64,000 nucleotides of DNA from Sphingomonas oryzagri (GTDB taxonomy: Bacteria > Pseudomonadota > Alphaproteobacteria > Sphingomonadales > Sphingomonadaceae), in assembly GCF_029906645.1 (NCBI RefSeq), contig NZ_JARYGZ010000001.1, positions 2,041,208 through 2,105,207 of the forward strand, written 5' to 3'. Positions 1 through 7,755 of the stretch are shown one piece after another. A program made the translations under genes and the position numbers. Numbering within the stretch: the stretch's first letter is position 1; every line of letters starts with the position of its first letter. The notes under the pieces were generated by a model. It was given only the letters and a program-made list of their open reading frames with translations, did no database searches and was not told where the DNA came from.

Positions 1-1553
1 ACCGACACCGCGATCGGCCCCAGCACCAGCACGGTCGGCGCGTTGTGGAGGAAGGGCGAACACAGCATCGCCGTCACCATCAGCGCGCCCAGCACCAGCA
101 TCGGCGGCGCGCCGGTGAGCAGATGCGCCATGCCATGCGCGATCAGGTCCGTGCCGCCGGTATGGCGCACCGCCTCGCTCACCGGGGTGAGCGCGCCGAT
201 CAGCACCAGCACCTCCGGCTCGAGCGCGCCATAGGCCTCGCGCATCGTCAAGGAGCCGATCACGACGATCAGCACCGCCGCGCCGAAGAAGGCGGCGGCG
301 ATCGAGATCACCTTGAACGCCACCAGCACCAGCGCCACCGCCAGAATCGCGATCGGGCCGTAGCGCTGGCGCGGATTGCCGAGCTTCACCGATCGCTCGG
401 CGAGCGGGAGGAGGCCGCTCTGGCTCAGGAAATCGGGCATCGCCTGCTCGCCCGACCGGAGCAGCAGGACGTCACCCGCGCGGATGGTCACCTCGCGCAA
501 CCGCTTGGTGATACGCTGGCTCGATCGGCCGATGGCGAGCAGCTTCACACCATGGCGATCCTGCAGCCGGGCGCGCGCCGCCGACGTTCCGATCAGCGGA
601 GATTCGGGCTGTACGACCGCCTCGACGGTGCGGATCTCTTCCTTGGGCGTCGCCTTCTCGATTTCCTCGTCGTGATGGGCCTGCTTGAGCGGCAGGCGAT
701 CGAAGAAACGCGAGAGCGCATCGTCGTCGCCTTCCAAAACCAGCACTTCGCCGGGCCTGAGCGGCGCGGACGGGCTGGCCGAGGTGCGCGTGCCGTCGGC
801 CCGCTCGATCGCGACCAGCTCGACACCATCCTTGTCGAGTTCGAGGTCGGCAATCGTCTTGAGATCGTCGGGCAGTTCGTCGGGAATGGTGGCTTCGGTC
901 GAGTAGGACGCGGTCGATACCACCTCCTCCAGCCCTCCGCCGCCCACCCGGCGCGGCAGCAGCGGCCAGCAGAAGGTCACCACCACCAGGCCGAGCAGAG
1001 TCAGCCCCAGGCCGACCGGGGCGAAATCGAACATCGCGAAGGGGTGGCCGGTCTCCTCCTGCCGCACCTGGCTGACGATGATGTTGGTCGATGTGCCGAC
1101 CAAAGTCACCAGCCCGCCGAGCAGCGACATGAAGCTCATCGGCATCAGCAGCGCCGACACCGAACTTCCTTCCGTGCGGCCAAGTTTGAGCGCGGTCGGC
1201 ATCAGGATCGCCAGCGCGCCGACATTCTTGGTGAGAATCGACAGGACCGCCGTGGCGCCCGCCATCACCGGCACCTGCACGCGCAGCCGGTTGAGACGGG
1301 ACAGGATGGGCCTTAGCGCGCTCTCGATCACGCCGGATTTGGCGATCGCCGCCGAGACGATCAGCGCGGTGGCGATGATCACCACGACGTCGCTGGTGAA
1401 GCCCGTGAACGCCTCCTTCACCGGCACCACGCCGACGCCCATGCCGACCAGCAGCACGACAAGCGAGACGAGATCGTAGCGGAAGCGTCCCCAGGCGAAA
1501 GTTGCGATCGCCGCGCCGATCAGCGCGAACGACAGGATCTGGGGTGTCGTCAT
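1..1553 (-). CDS. SLC13-family anion permease with RCK_C (TrkA-C) domains, 3' end outside the window
   Basis: Reading from the ATG at 1553 on the minus strand gives an uninterrupted frame of about 517 residues that leaves the window, so the C-terminus is missing. The N-terminal ~200 residues are strongly hydrophobic, with the glycine- and threonine-rich loop typical of DASS/SLC13 transporters (a stretch reading VTLVGTSTNIIVSQ). Two soluble RCK_C-like modules follow at about residues 215-290 and 305-375, each with the 'LRPGEVLVL' / 'IRAGDVLLL' signature, and then hydrophobic segments resume. This is the architecture of bacterial SLC13-RCK permeases, usually assigned to dicarboxylate or sulfate/anion uptake; the substrate cannot be read. 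It is divergent from the cytochrome b gene at 1678, with 124 bases between them and no clear operator. Confidence 0.85.
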   Translation of the reverse strand, partial: MTTPQILSFALIGAAIATFAWGRFRYDLVSLVVLLVGMGVGVVPVKEAFTGFTSDVVVIIATALIVSAAIAKSGVIESALRPILSRLNRLRVQVPVMAGATAVLSILTKNVGALAILMPTALKLGRTEGSSVSALLMPMSFMSLLGGLVTLVGTSTNIIVSQVRQEETGHPFAMFDFAPVGLGLTLLGLVVVTFCWPLLPRRVGGGGLEEVVSTASYSTEATIPDELPDDLKTIADLELDKDGVELVAIERADGTRTSASPSAPLRPGEVLVLEGDDDALSRFFDRLPLKQAHHDEEIEKATPKEEIRTVEAVVQPESPLIGTSAARARLQDRHGVKLLAIGRSSQRITKRLREVTIRAGDVLLLRSGEQAMPDFLSQSGLLPLAERSVKLGNPRQRYGPIAILAVALVLVAFKVISIAAAFFGAAVLIVVIGSLTMREAYGALEPEVLVLIGALTPVSEAVRHTGGTDLIAHGMAHLLTGAPPMLVLGALMVTAMLCSPFLHNAPTVLVLGPIAVS

Positions 1554-1677
1554 GCGCCTCCGGTGTAGCGGGCCGAACCGGCCTCGTCACGTGTGCGACG
1601 CGCGGAAAGGCGGAAGGTTGCGCGTCTGTAACCGATCGGGGATGTCCTGCGTAGTGCAGTCCAAGAGCGAGGACGAT

Positions 1678-2484
1678 ATGGCTGAGCAGCTTTCCACGCC
1701 GGAGGGTGGCGACATCGTCTATCGCCACCGCCTGCCCGTGCGTCTGTGGCATTGGGCGAACGCGGTCGCGGTGTTCGTGATGCTCATGAGCGGGCTGATG
1801 ATCTTCAACGCCCATCCCCATCTCTATTGGGGCCAATATGGCGCGAATTACGATCACAGCTGGCTGGACATAACCCCCGGCCACCTGCGCATCGGACCGC
1901 TGACCATCCCGACCCCCCATGTGCTCGGCGTGCGTGCCGGCGGGCGGATCGTCGCCTTTCCGCCGTGGGCGACCCTGCCCTCGCATTATGATCTCGCCGG
2001 CGCGCGGCAATGGCATTTCGCCTTCGCATGGCTGCTGGTGGTGCCGGGGCTGTGCTTCCTGCTCTGGGGCTTCGTTCGCCGCCATTTCTGGCGCGACCTC
2101 GCACCGAGCCGCGCGGAGCTGACGCCGCGCCACCTATGGCATGACGTTCGCGACCATGCCCGCCTGCGCTTCCCGACCGGTGAGGCGGCACGGCGCTACA
2201 ACATCCTGCAGAAGATCGCTTATGGCACCGTGATCTTCGTGCTGCTGCCCGGTGTGGTGCTGACCGGCCTCACCATGTCGCCGTCCATGGACGCGGCGTG
2301 GCCGTGGCTGCTCGATCTGTTCGGCGGGCGACCGTCGGCGCGATCGATCCATTTCCTGTGCGCGATGGGGCTGGCGGCCTTCATCCTGATCCATCTGCTG
2401 ATGGTGGTGCTGGCCGGGCCGATCAACGAGGTGCGGTCGATGATCACCGGCCGCTATCGCCTGCCGAGGGAGAAGGCCGAATGA
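1678..2484 (+). CDS. Cytochrome b/b6-type membrane subunit (FdnI/PhsC-like)
   Basis: A 268-residue protein with four hydrophobic segments and histidines suited to b-heme ligation: 'RLWHWANA' near residue 22, 'QWHFAFAW', 'SIHFLC' and 'ILIHLLM'. This fits the four-helix cytochrome b561/formate-dehydrogenase-gamma fold that passes electrons between quinone and a periplasmic partner. I chose the ATG at 1678 because GAGG lies just upstream and the homologous region begins there; an ATG at 1642 would add a non-conserved leader. It overlaps the next gene by four bases (ATGA), so the two are translationally coupled. That supports this protein being the electron-transfer anchor of the molybdoenzyme encoded by the next gene. 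Confidence 0.88.
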   Translation: MAEQLSTPEGGDIVYRHRLPVRLWHWANAVAVFVMLMSGLMIFNAHPHLYWGQYGANYDHSWLDITPGHLRIGPLTIPTPHVLGVRAGGRIVAFPPWATLPSHYDLAGARQWHFAFAWLLVVPGLCFLLWGFVRRHFWRDLAPSRAELTPRHLWHDVRDHARLRFPTGEAARRYNILQKIAYGTVIFVLLPGVVLTGLTMSPSMDAAWPWLLDLFGGRPSARSIHFLCAMGLAAFILIHLLMVVLAGPINEVRSMITGRYRLPREKAE

Positions 2485-3242
2485 TCCGTCTCTCCCGCCG
2501 CCGCCTGATCGGCTCGCTCGGCGCGGGCGCCGGCGGACTGCTGCTCTCCGGGTGCGACAGGATCGGCGCATCGCAGACCGGTCAGGCGCTGCTCGACCTG
2601 GGCGAGAAGGCGACGTTCTCGGCGCAGCGTATCGTAACCGATCGGGCCGCGCTGGCGCCCGAATATGCCGCGTCGGACATGTCGCCCTTCTTCCGCACCA
2701 ACGGCAACCGCGATCCGGGCACGCCCGAATATGCCGCCCACGTCGCCGACGGGTTCGCCGACTGGCGGCTGGCGGTGGACGGCCTGGTGGCGCGCCCGCT
2801 TTCGCTGTCGCTCACGCAGATCCGCAACCTGCCCCGTCGGACCCAGATCACCCGCCACGATTGCGTCGAAGGCTGGAGCGCGATCGGCCAGTGGACCGGT
2901 CTGCCGCTGGGCATGTTGCTGAAGCAGGCCGGATTGCGATCGTCGGCGCGCTATATCGTCTTCCACTGCGCGGATTCGTTCGGCAGCCGGCCCTATTACG
3001 AGTCGATCGATCTGATCGATGCCTTCCACCCACAGACGATCCTTGCCTGGGCGATGAACGGGCAGACGCTCGACGTCGGACACGGCGCACCGCTCAGGCT
3101 GCGGGTCGAGCGCCAGCTGGGCTACAAGCAGGCCAAATATGTGATGGGCGTGGAGGCGGTCGCCAGTCTTGCCGGGATCGGCGGCGGCAAGGGGGGCTTC
3201 TGGGAGGATGTCTCCGGTTACCAATGGTACGCCGGGATATAG
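2481..3242 (+). CDS. Sulfite-oxidase-like molybdopterin oxidoreductase, exported lipoprotein
   Basis: A 253-residue protein. The N-terminus has consecutive arginines (SRRRLIGSLG), a hydrophobic run and 'LLLSGC', which suggests Tat export combined with a lipobox (Cys near residue 25). The molybdenum ligand motif 'RHDCVEGW' is present with Cys128, as in the YedY/sulfite-oxidase superfamily, followed by 'GLPLGMLL'. The family moves oxygen atoms or reduces S- or N-oxides; the substrate here is unknown. The start codon overlaps the stop of the cytochrome b gene, so the pair probably forms a quinone-linked periplasmic enzyme comparable in logic to MsrPQ, although the membrane partner is of a different family from MsrQ. 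Confidence 0.88.
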   Translation: MIRLSRRRLIGSLGAGAGGLLLSGCDRIGASQTGQALLDLGEKATFSAQRIVTDRAALAPEYAASDMSPFFRTNGNRDPGTPEYAAHVADGFADWRLAVDGLVARPLSLSLTQIRNLPRRTQITRHDCVEGWSAIGQWTGLPLGMLLKQAGLRSSARYIVFHCADSFGSRPYYESIDLIDAFHPQTILAWAMNGQTLDVGHGAPLRLRVERQLGYKQAKYVMGVEAVASLAGIGGGKGGFWEDVSGYQWYAGI

Positions 3243-3288
3243 CGAATTGGCCCGTGCCTTCGCCCGCCGAAAGGAGTAGCGGGCGGAG

Positions 3289-4680
3289 ATGGAGAATAGC
3301 CCCCTTACCGCCGATACCGGCCAGCAGAGCCCGGCGATCAGCGTCACCGAATTGTTCACGATCGGCATCGGCCCGTCGAGCTCCCACACCGTCGGCCCGA
3401 TGCGCGCCGCCTTCGATTTCGCGCGGTCCTTGCGCGAGGACGGCATCGTTCCGGCGCGCGTGAAATGCGATCTCTACGGATCGCTCTCGCTCACCGGCAA
3501 GGGCCACGGGACGGATGGCGCTGTGATCCTCGGCCTCGCCGGGGAGACGCCCGAAGGGGTCGATCCGGATGCGGTGCCGGCGCTGGTCGAGCGCATCCGC
3601 GCCGAGAAGCGCCTCCCCCTCGGCGGCGGCGAGCAGGTGCCGTTCTGCGAGGCGAAGGATCTGATCTTCCACAAGAGCTTCCTGCCCGCCCACCCCAACG
3701 GCATGGCCTTCACCGCAGTGCTGGCGGACGGCAGCCGGATCACGCGGCGCTATTATTCGATCGGCGGCGGCGCGATCCGCATGGAGGGCGAGCAGCCGGT
3801 GCGCGCCAATGTGGAAATCCCCTATCCGTTCGGCTCGGCCGCCGAACTGCTCGCGATCGGCGACGCCACCGGCCTCTCGATCGCCGATATCGTCCGCGCC
3901 AACGAGGCCGCGTGGCGCGACGATGCGGAGACCGACGCCTTCCTCGGCGCGGTGCGCGCGGCGATGTTCGGATCGATCGAACGCGGCTGCAAGGGGGATG
4001 GCGAACTGCCCGGCGGCCTGCACGTCCAGCGCCGTGCCGCCGCGATGAAGCGCAAGCTGCTCGATCGCGGCCCGCGCGCCGATCCGAGCCTCGTCTTTGA
4101 ATGGGTGTCTCTCTACGCGCTCGCCGTGAACGAGGAGAATGCGGCAGGCGGCCGCGTCGTCACCGCCCCAACCAATGGGGCGGCCGGCGTGATCCCGGCC
4201 GTGCTCAAATATTACGAGACCTTCGTGCACGGATCGACGCCGGAGGGATCGCGCAAGCTGCTCTACACCGCCTCGGCCATTGGCTTCCTCTACAAGAAGC
4301 GCGCCTCGATCTCCGCAGCGGAGATGGGCTGTCAGGGCGAGGTGGGCGTCGCCTGCTCGATGGCAGCGGGAGGACTCGCAGCGGCGCTCGGCGGCACCAA
4401 TCATCAGGTTGAGAATGCTGCCGAGATCGGCATGGAGCATAATCTCGGCCTCACCTGCGATCCGATCGGCGGGCTGGTGCAGATCCCCTGCATCGAGCGC
4501 AACACGATGGGCGCGATCAAGGCGATCAACGCCGCCTATCTCGCGCTGCATGGCGACGGGCGGCACATCGTATCGCTCGATCAGGTGATCGAGACGATGC
4601 GCCAGACCGGCGAGGACATGAAGTCCAAATACAAGGAGACCAGCCTCGGCGGACTGGCGGTGAACGTGGTGGAGTGCTGA
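3289..4680 (+). CDS. sdaA: L-serine ammonia-lyase (iron-sulfur L-serine dehydratase)
   Basis: A 463-residue single-chain L-serine dehydratase that converts L-serine to pyruvate and ammonia. The N-terminal beta-domain begins with the hallmark '[16 protein letters not shown]'. The C-terminal alpha-domain carries '[19 protein letters not shown]' and '[18 protein letters not shown]'. Cys356, Cys390 and Cys401 are in the positions expected for the labile [4Fe-4S] cluster. The length matches E. coli SdaA. AAAGGAG lies upstream of the ATG, though at a generous distance. It stands alone, 46 bases after the molybdoenzyme gene and convergent with the esterase at 4685, so it may be cotranscribed with the former but has no obvious functional tie. 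Confidence 0.96.
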   Translation: MENSPLTADTGQQSPAISVTELFTIGIGPSSSHTVGPMRAAFDFARSLREDGIVPARVKCDLYGSLSLTGKGHGTDGAVILGLAGETPEGVDPDAVPALVERIRAEKRLPLGGGEQVPFCEAKDLIFHKSFLPAHPNGMAFTAVLADGSRITRRYYSIGGGAIRMEGEQPVRANVEIPYPFGSAAELLAIGDATGLSIADIVRANEAAWRDDAETDAFLGAVRAAMFGSIERGCKGDGELPGGLHVQRRAAAMKRKLLDRGPRADPSLVFEWVSLYALAVNEENAAGGRVVTAPTNGAAGVIPAVLKYYETFVHGSTPEGSRKLLYTASAIGFLYKKRASISAAEMGCQGEVGVACSMAAGGLAAALGGTNHQVENAAEIGMEHNLGLTCDPIGGLVQIPCIERNTMGAIKAINAAYLALHGDGRHIVSLDQVIETMRQTGEDMKSKYKETSLGGLAVNVVEC

Positions 4681-4684
4681 GGCC

Positions 4685-5647
4685 CTAGCCCGGCACGCCC
4701 CTCGCCCAGCGATCGAACAGCTGCGGCCAGAGCGAGCCGGGATTGCTGTCCGGCAGGCCGACGCCGAAACCGTGGCCGCCACTTCGGATCAGGTGCGCCT
4801 CGACCGGGACGTTCTGCGCGCGGCAGGCCGCCATCCACTCCTCGCTGCACGACGGCGGCACCACATTGTCGTCGAAGGCTTGCAGCAGGAAGCATGGCGG
4901 CGTCTGCGCATCGACGTGCAACACCGGGGAGCGGTGATCGACCAGCGCCGGCGCAGGGTCCGGCCCCAGCAGCAGGTCGCGGGAACCGCGATGCGTGCCC
5001 GGTATGCGGAGTGTCGTGACGGCATACATCAGGCCCGAGAAATCGGGCCGGGCCGACAATCGATCCGCCGCATCGACAGGCGCATAGACCCCCTCGCCAT
5101 AAGCCGTCGTCAGGCTGGCGGCGAGATGGCCGCCGGCCGAGAAGCCCAGAAGCCCGATCCGCCGCGGGTCCACGCCGAGCCCTCGCGCCCCCGCGCGGAT
5201 CAGCCGGATCGCGCGCTGCGCATCCTGCAGCGGCACGTCCGAACGATGCTGCCATCCATCGCCGGGCAGGCGGTAGGCGAGCAGGAAGATCGTATAGCCC
5301 ATCGCGTTGAAGCGCGCGGCGACGTCCAGCCCCTCGTGCGACACCGCCTCATAGGCATAGCCGCCGCCGGGGATGGTCAGCAGCCCGATGCCATTGGGCC
5401 GGGCGGGCCGCAGCACGTAGACCATCGGCTCGGCCACGCCACGCAATTGGAGGTCCGGCTGCGCCGCCGTGCCGTGCAACTGCAGGCTGGGCGTCGGCAG
5501 CGTCGCCTGCGCACCCGGAGGCCGGCCGGGCCACAGGCGGATGCCCTCCTTCGGCGGCCATGCGGGCATCGCCGGCGGCTGCGCCGGGAGCGACGCGGCA
5601 GCACCCGCCGCGACGGTCGCGCCCAGCAGGGTCCGCCGGTCGATCAA
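4685..5647 (-). CDS. Secreted alpha/beta-hydrolase, acetyl-xylan-esterase/BD-FAE type
   Basis: A 320-residue protein with a Tat-like N-terminus (DRRTLLGATVAAGAAASLPA). The oxyanion-hole region reads 'LLTIPGGGYAYEA', the nucleophile elbow 'GLLGFSAGGHLAAS', and the late acid and histidine 'QAFDDNVVPP' and 'SGGHGFG'. This matches periplasmic carbohydrate esterases that remove acetyl or feruloyl groups from hemicellulose. Translation seems to begin at a TTG whose last two bases lie inside the stop codon of the upstream GH43 gene (TTGA overlap), so it is the last gene of the receptor-GH43-GH43-esterase transcript. Substrate is inferred from context only. Confidence 0.87.
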   Translation of the reverse strand: MIDRRTLLGATVAAGAAASLPAQPPAMPAWPPKEGIRLWPGRPPGAQATLPTPSLQLHGTAAQPDLQLRGVAEPMVYVLRPARPNGIGLLTIPGGGYAYEAVSHEGLDVAARFNAMGYTIFLLAYRLPGDGWQHRSDVPLQDAQRAIRLIRAGARGLGVDPRRIGLLGFSAGGHLAASLTTAYGEGVYAPVDAADRLSARPDFSGLMYAVTTLRIPGTHRGSRDLLLGPDPAPALVDHRSPVLHVDAQTPPCFLLQAFDDNVVPPSCSEEWMAACRAQNVPVEAHLIRSGGHGFGVGLPDSNPGSLWPQLFDRWARGVPG

Positions 5648-6696
5648 CTCAGCGCCACCGGCCAGCCGTCCGCATCCCAGCGCAGTTCGGCGAGGCGAAG
5701 GGTCGGCGCGGCATCATGCTCGGCGTCATAGGCGTGGTAGACGATGATGTCGCGGTCCTTGTCGTGGAACAGACCACAATGGCCGGGGCCGCGCCAGCGC
5801 GTGCCGCCCCAGGGCCGCTCGATGAGGACGGTCTTGGCGGCCCCCTCCATCATCGGCTTGCCTTCCTTGTCCACATAAGGGCCGGTGATCGATTTCGACC
5901 GCCCGCAGGCGACGAAATAGTTGGAGGCGAGCTTCCGGCAGCAATAATCGTAGCTGGCGAAAAGGTAGTAGTAATCGCCGTGGCGGAAGATGAAGCCGCC
6001 CTCGATCGGATTGTCCGCCCCCTCGGGCGCCGGCCGGTATGCCAGCGACCACATGCGCGTATCGCCAGGCACGCGCTTGCCGGTCTTCCTGTCGAGCTTG
6101 ATGAGCTTCAGGCCACCCCAGTAACTGCCGAACTCCAGCCAGTCCTGCCCGTCGGCATCGCGCACGAAGTTGGAATCGATGGCGTTATAGCCGATGCCCG
6201 GATGCGTTTCGACGACGAGGCCGTGGTCGGTCCACTTGTAATGCGGCGAATTGCGGTCGAGCGTCGGCGTGGTCGCGAAACCGGTGACCGATCGCATCGA
6301 TCCCCCGGTCGAGACCGAATAATACATCCGGTACAGGCCATCGACGAACGAGATGTCCGGCGCCCATACGCTGGTCGCATCCGGAATGGCCTCGTGCGCC
6401 CAGCCGGGGATGCCGAACGGCTGCTTGTTGTCCGTCCAGACCTTGAGGTCTTTCGAGATACGCCAGCTCGGCCCCGGCGCGCCCGCCCAGCCGCCCGATC
6501 CGAAGACGTGATAGGTATCGCCCTCGCGGATCATCACCGGATCGTGCAGCCCGGTGAGATAGCCCGAAAGATGCGCGTTGAGCGTGTCCGGCGCGGCCCC
6601 CGCATCGGCGGCGCCGGCAGCGGCGCGCGGCAACAGCGACACGGCGGAAAGCGACAGCGCGCCCTTGAGCAGTCCGCGGCGATTGGCGGCGATCAT
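5644..6696 (-). CDS. GH43 glycosidase, probable endo-alpha-1,5-L-arabinanase
   Basis: A 350-residue secreted enzyme with a Tat-like leader (NRRGLLKGALSLSAVSLLPRAAA). The five-bladed GH43 propeller signatures are visible: 'GLHDPVMIREGDTYHVFGSG' (catalytic base Asp, written in part), 'SVWAPDISFVDGLYRMYYSVS', 'YNAIDSNFV' (the Asp that tunes the acid) and 'PIEGGFIFRHGDYYYLF' with acid Glu232. The 'GPGHCGLFHDKD' and 'VYHAYD' ends are typical of the arabinanase subfamily. It starts at an ATG overlapping the stop of the upstream GH43 gene (ATGA) and overlaps the esterase downstream. Cleavage of arabinan backbones is the likely role, on family resemblance. Confidence 0.9.
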   Translation of the reverse strand: MIAANRRGLLKGALSLSAVSLLPRAAAGAADAGAAPDTLNAHLSGYLTGLHDPVMIREGDTYHVFGSGGWAGAPGPSWRISKDLKVWTDNKQPFGIPGWAHEAIPDATSVWAPDISFVDGLYRMYYSVSTGGSMRSVTGFATTPTLDRNSPHYKWTDHGLVVETHPGIGYNAIDSNFVRDADGQDWLEFGSYWGGLKLIKLDRKTGKRVPGDTRMWSLAYRPAPEGADNPIEGGFIFRHGDYYYLFASYDYCCRKLASNYFVACGRSKSITGPYVDKEGKPMMEGAAKTVLIERPWGGTRWRGPGHCGLFHDKDRDIIVYHAYDAEHDAAPTLRLAELRWDADGWPVALS

Positions 6697-7688
6697 CGGC
6701 GGGGCTCCTTGCAGGAGGTGGCGGGAAGCGGCGAGAGCGGTGGCGGGCCATCGGTCATCTTCACGGGCAGGATGCGGCCGTCCTTGGTATAATGGATCGC
6801 GTCGATCGCCACCTCGCGCGTGCCCTTGTACGGGCCGGGTCCGGGGCCGCGCTCCCACCGGTGATAGGCGATGAACCACTGGTGGGTCTTCGGATTCTCG
6901 GCGAAGGCGTGGTGGCCCGGCCCCTGGTGCGTGGCGTCGGCGGTGAGGATCGCGCCACGATAGGTCCACGGGCCGACCGGCGTCTTCGACGTCGCGTAGT
7001 GGACCGAATAGTCCGGCCCATCGAAATGTCCATGGCTGTAGGAGAGATAATAGATCCCGTTCCGTTCGTGGACGAAGGCGCCCTCGGTGAAGTTGGGCGG
7101 GGTCTCGACCTGGATCTCGTGATCGATCTCGGTCATGTCGGGCTTCATCAGGAAGATGCGCAGCTTCGCGCCGGCACTGCCGCCCGCATAGAGATAGGCC
7201 TTGCCGTCATGATCGACGAACACCATCGGATCGATCGCCTCGAAGCCATGACCGCCGGTCAGGAGAGGCTTGCCGCTGTCCTTGAAGGGACCGTCGGGGC
7301 TGTCGCCGATCGCGACGCCCAGCCGGCTCGGCGTCGGGTTCTGCGGGCCGACCGAATAATAGAGATAGTAACGGCCATTGGCGGCGGTGAGGCTCGGCGC
7401 CCAGAGGCCGTGGTTCTTTGCGCCATCGGCCTCGATCCAGCCGATATCCTTCATCTCGATCAGCGGCGCGGACTTGGTCCAGTGGCGCAGATCGGGCGAG
7501 GACCAGGCGTAGAAGCGGCTCGCCGCGAAGCCGTCCTTCGGATCGACCGCGTTGGTCGGGTAGACATACCAGCGCCCGCACAGCGCCACCATGTCGGGAT
7601 CGGCGCCGACGAAGATCGGATTGTGGGGTACCGGCGCGGGGGCCGCCGCGAGACTGGCAATAGCCGCCAGCAGGAACTTCAGCCGCAT
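6693..7688 (-). CDS. GH43 glycosidase, exported arabinofuranosidase/xylosidase-like
   Basis: A 331-residue protein with a cleavable signal (MRLKFLLAAIASLAAAPAPV). GH43 motifs are 'FVGADPDMVALCGRWYVYPT', 'LWAPSLTAANGRYYLYYSVG', 'FEAIDPMVFVDHDGKAYLY' and 'FTEGAFVHERNGIYYLSYS' with acid Glu202. The C-terminus 'YKGTREVAIDAIHYTKDGRI' resembles family members that clip terminal arabinose or xylose. The ATG at 7688 is preceded by GAGGAG about nine bases upstream. It is the second gene after the TonB receptor and is separated from it by an intrinsic-terminator-like hairpin, so its expression is probably lower than that of the receptor. Confidence 0.9.
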   Translation of the reverse strand: MRLKFLLAAIASLAAAPAPVPHNPIFVGADPDMVALCGRWYVYPTNAVDPKDGFAASRFYAWSSPDLRHWTKSAPLIEMKDIGWIEADGAKNHGLWAPSLTAANGRYYLYYSVGPQNPTPSRLGVAIGDSPDGPFKDSGKPLLTGGHGFEAIDPMVFVDHDGKAYLYAGGSAGAKLRIFLMKPDMTEIDHEIQVETPPNFTEGAFVHERNGIYYLSYSHGHFDGPDYSVHYATSKTPVGPWTYRGAILTADATHQGPGHHAFAENPKTHQWFIAYHRWERGPGPGPYKGTREVAIDAIHYTKDGRILPVKMTDGPPPLSPLPATSCKEPRR

Positions 7689-7716
7689 CGGAACGACTCC
7701 TCGTGCGGAAAGAAAA

Positions 7717-7742
7717 GGCCGGGAGCTTGGAGGCTCCCGGCC
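7717..7742 (-). terminator. Hairpin with T-rich tail between the TonB receptor and GH43 genes
   Basis: A perfect 10-base stem, GGCCGGGAGC paired with GCTCCCGGCC around a 6-base loop. On the minus strand it is followed by TTTTCTTTCC. It sits 14 bases after the receptor stop codon and before the GH43 start at 7688. Probably a partial terminator or a 3'-end stabiliser of the receptor message. Confidence 0.8.
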
Positions 7743-7755
7743 AGGCAGGGGAAAA

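Noticed and set aside
472-2133. A 553-residue minus-strand frame crossing the SLC13 and cytochrome b genes
   Set aside because: It spans two genes of opposite direction and has no recognisable domain; the SLC13 frame in the neighbouring register is the real gene.
3243-3288. Riboswitch ahead of the serine dehydratase gene
   Set aside because: The gap is only 46 bases, too short for a known amino-acid riboswitch, and no conserved core is visible.
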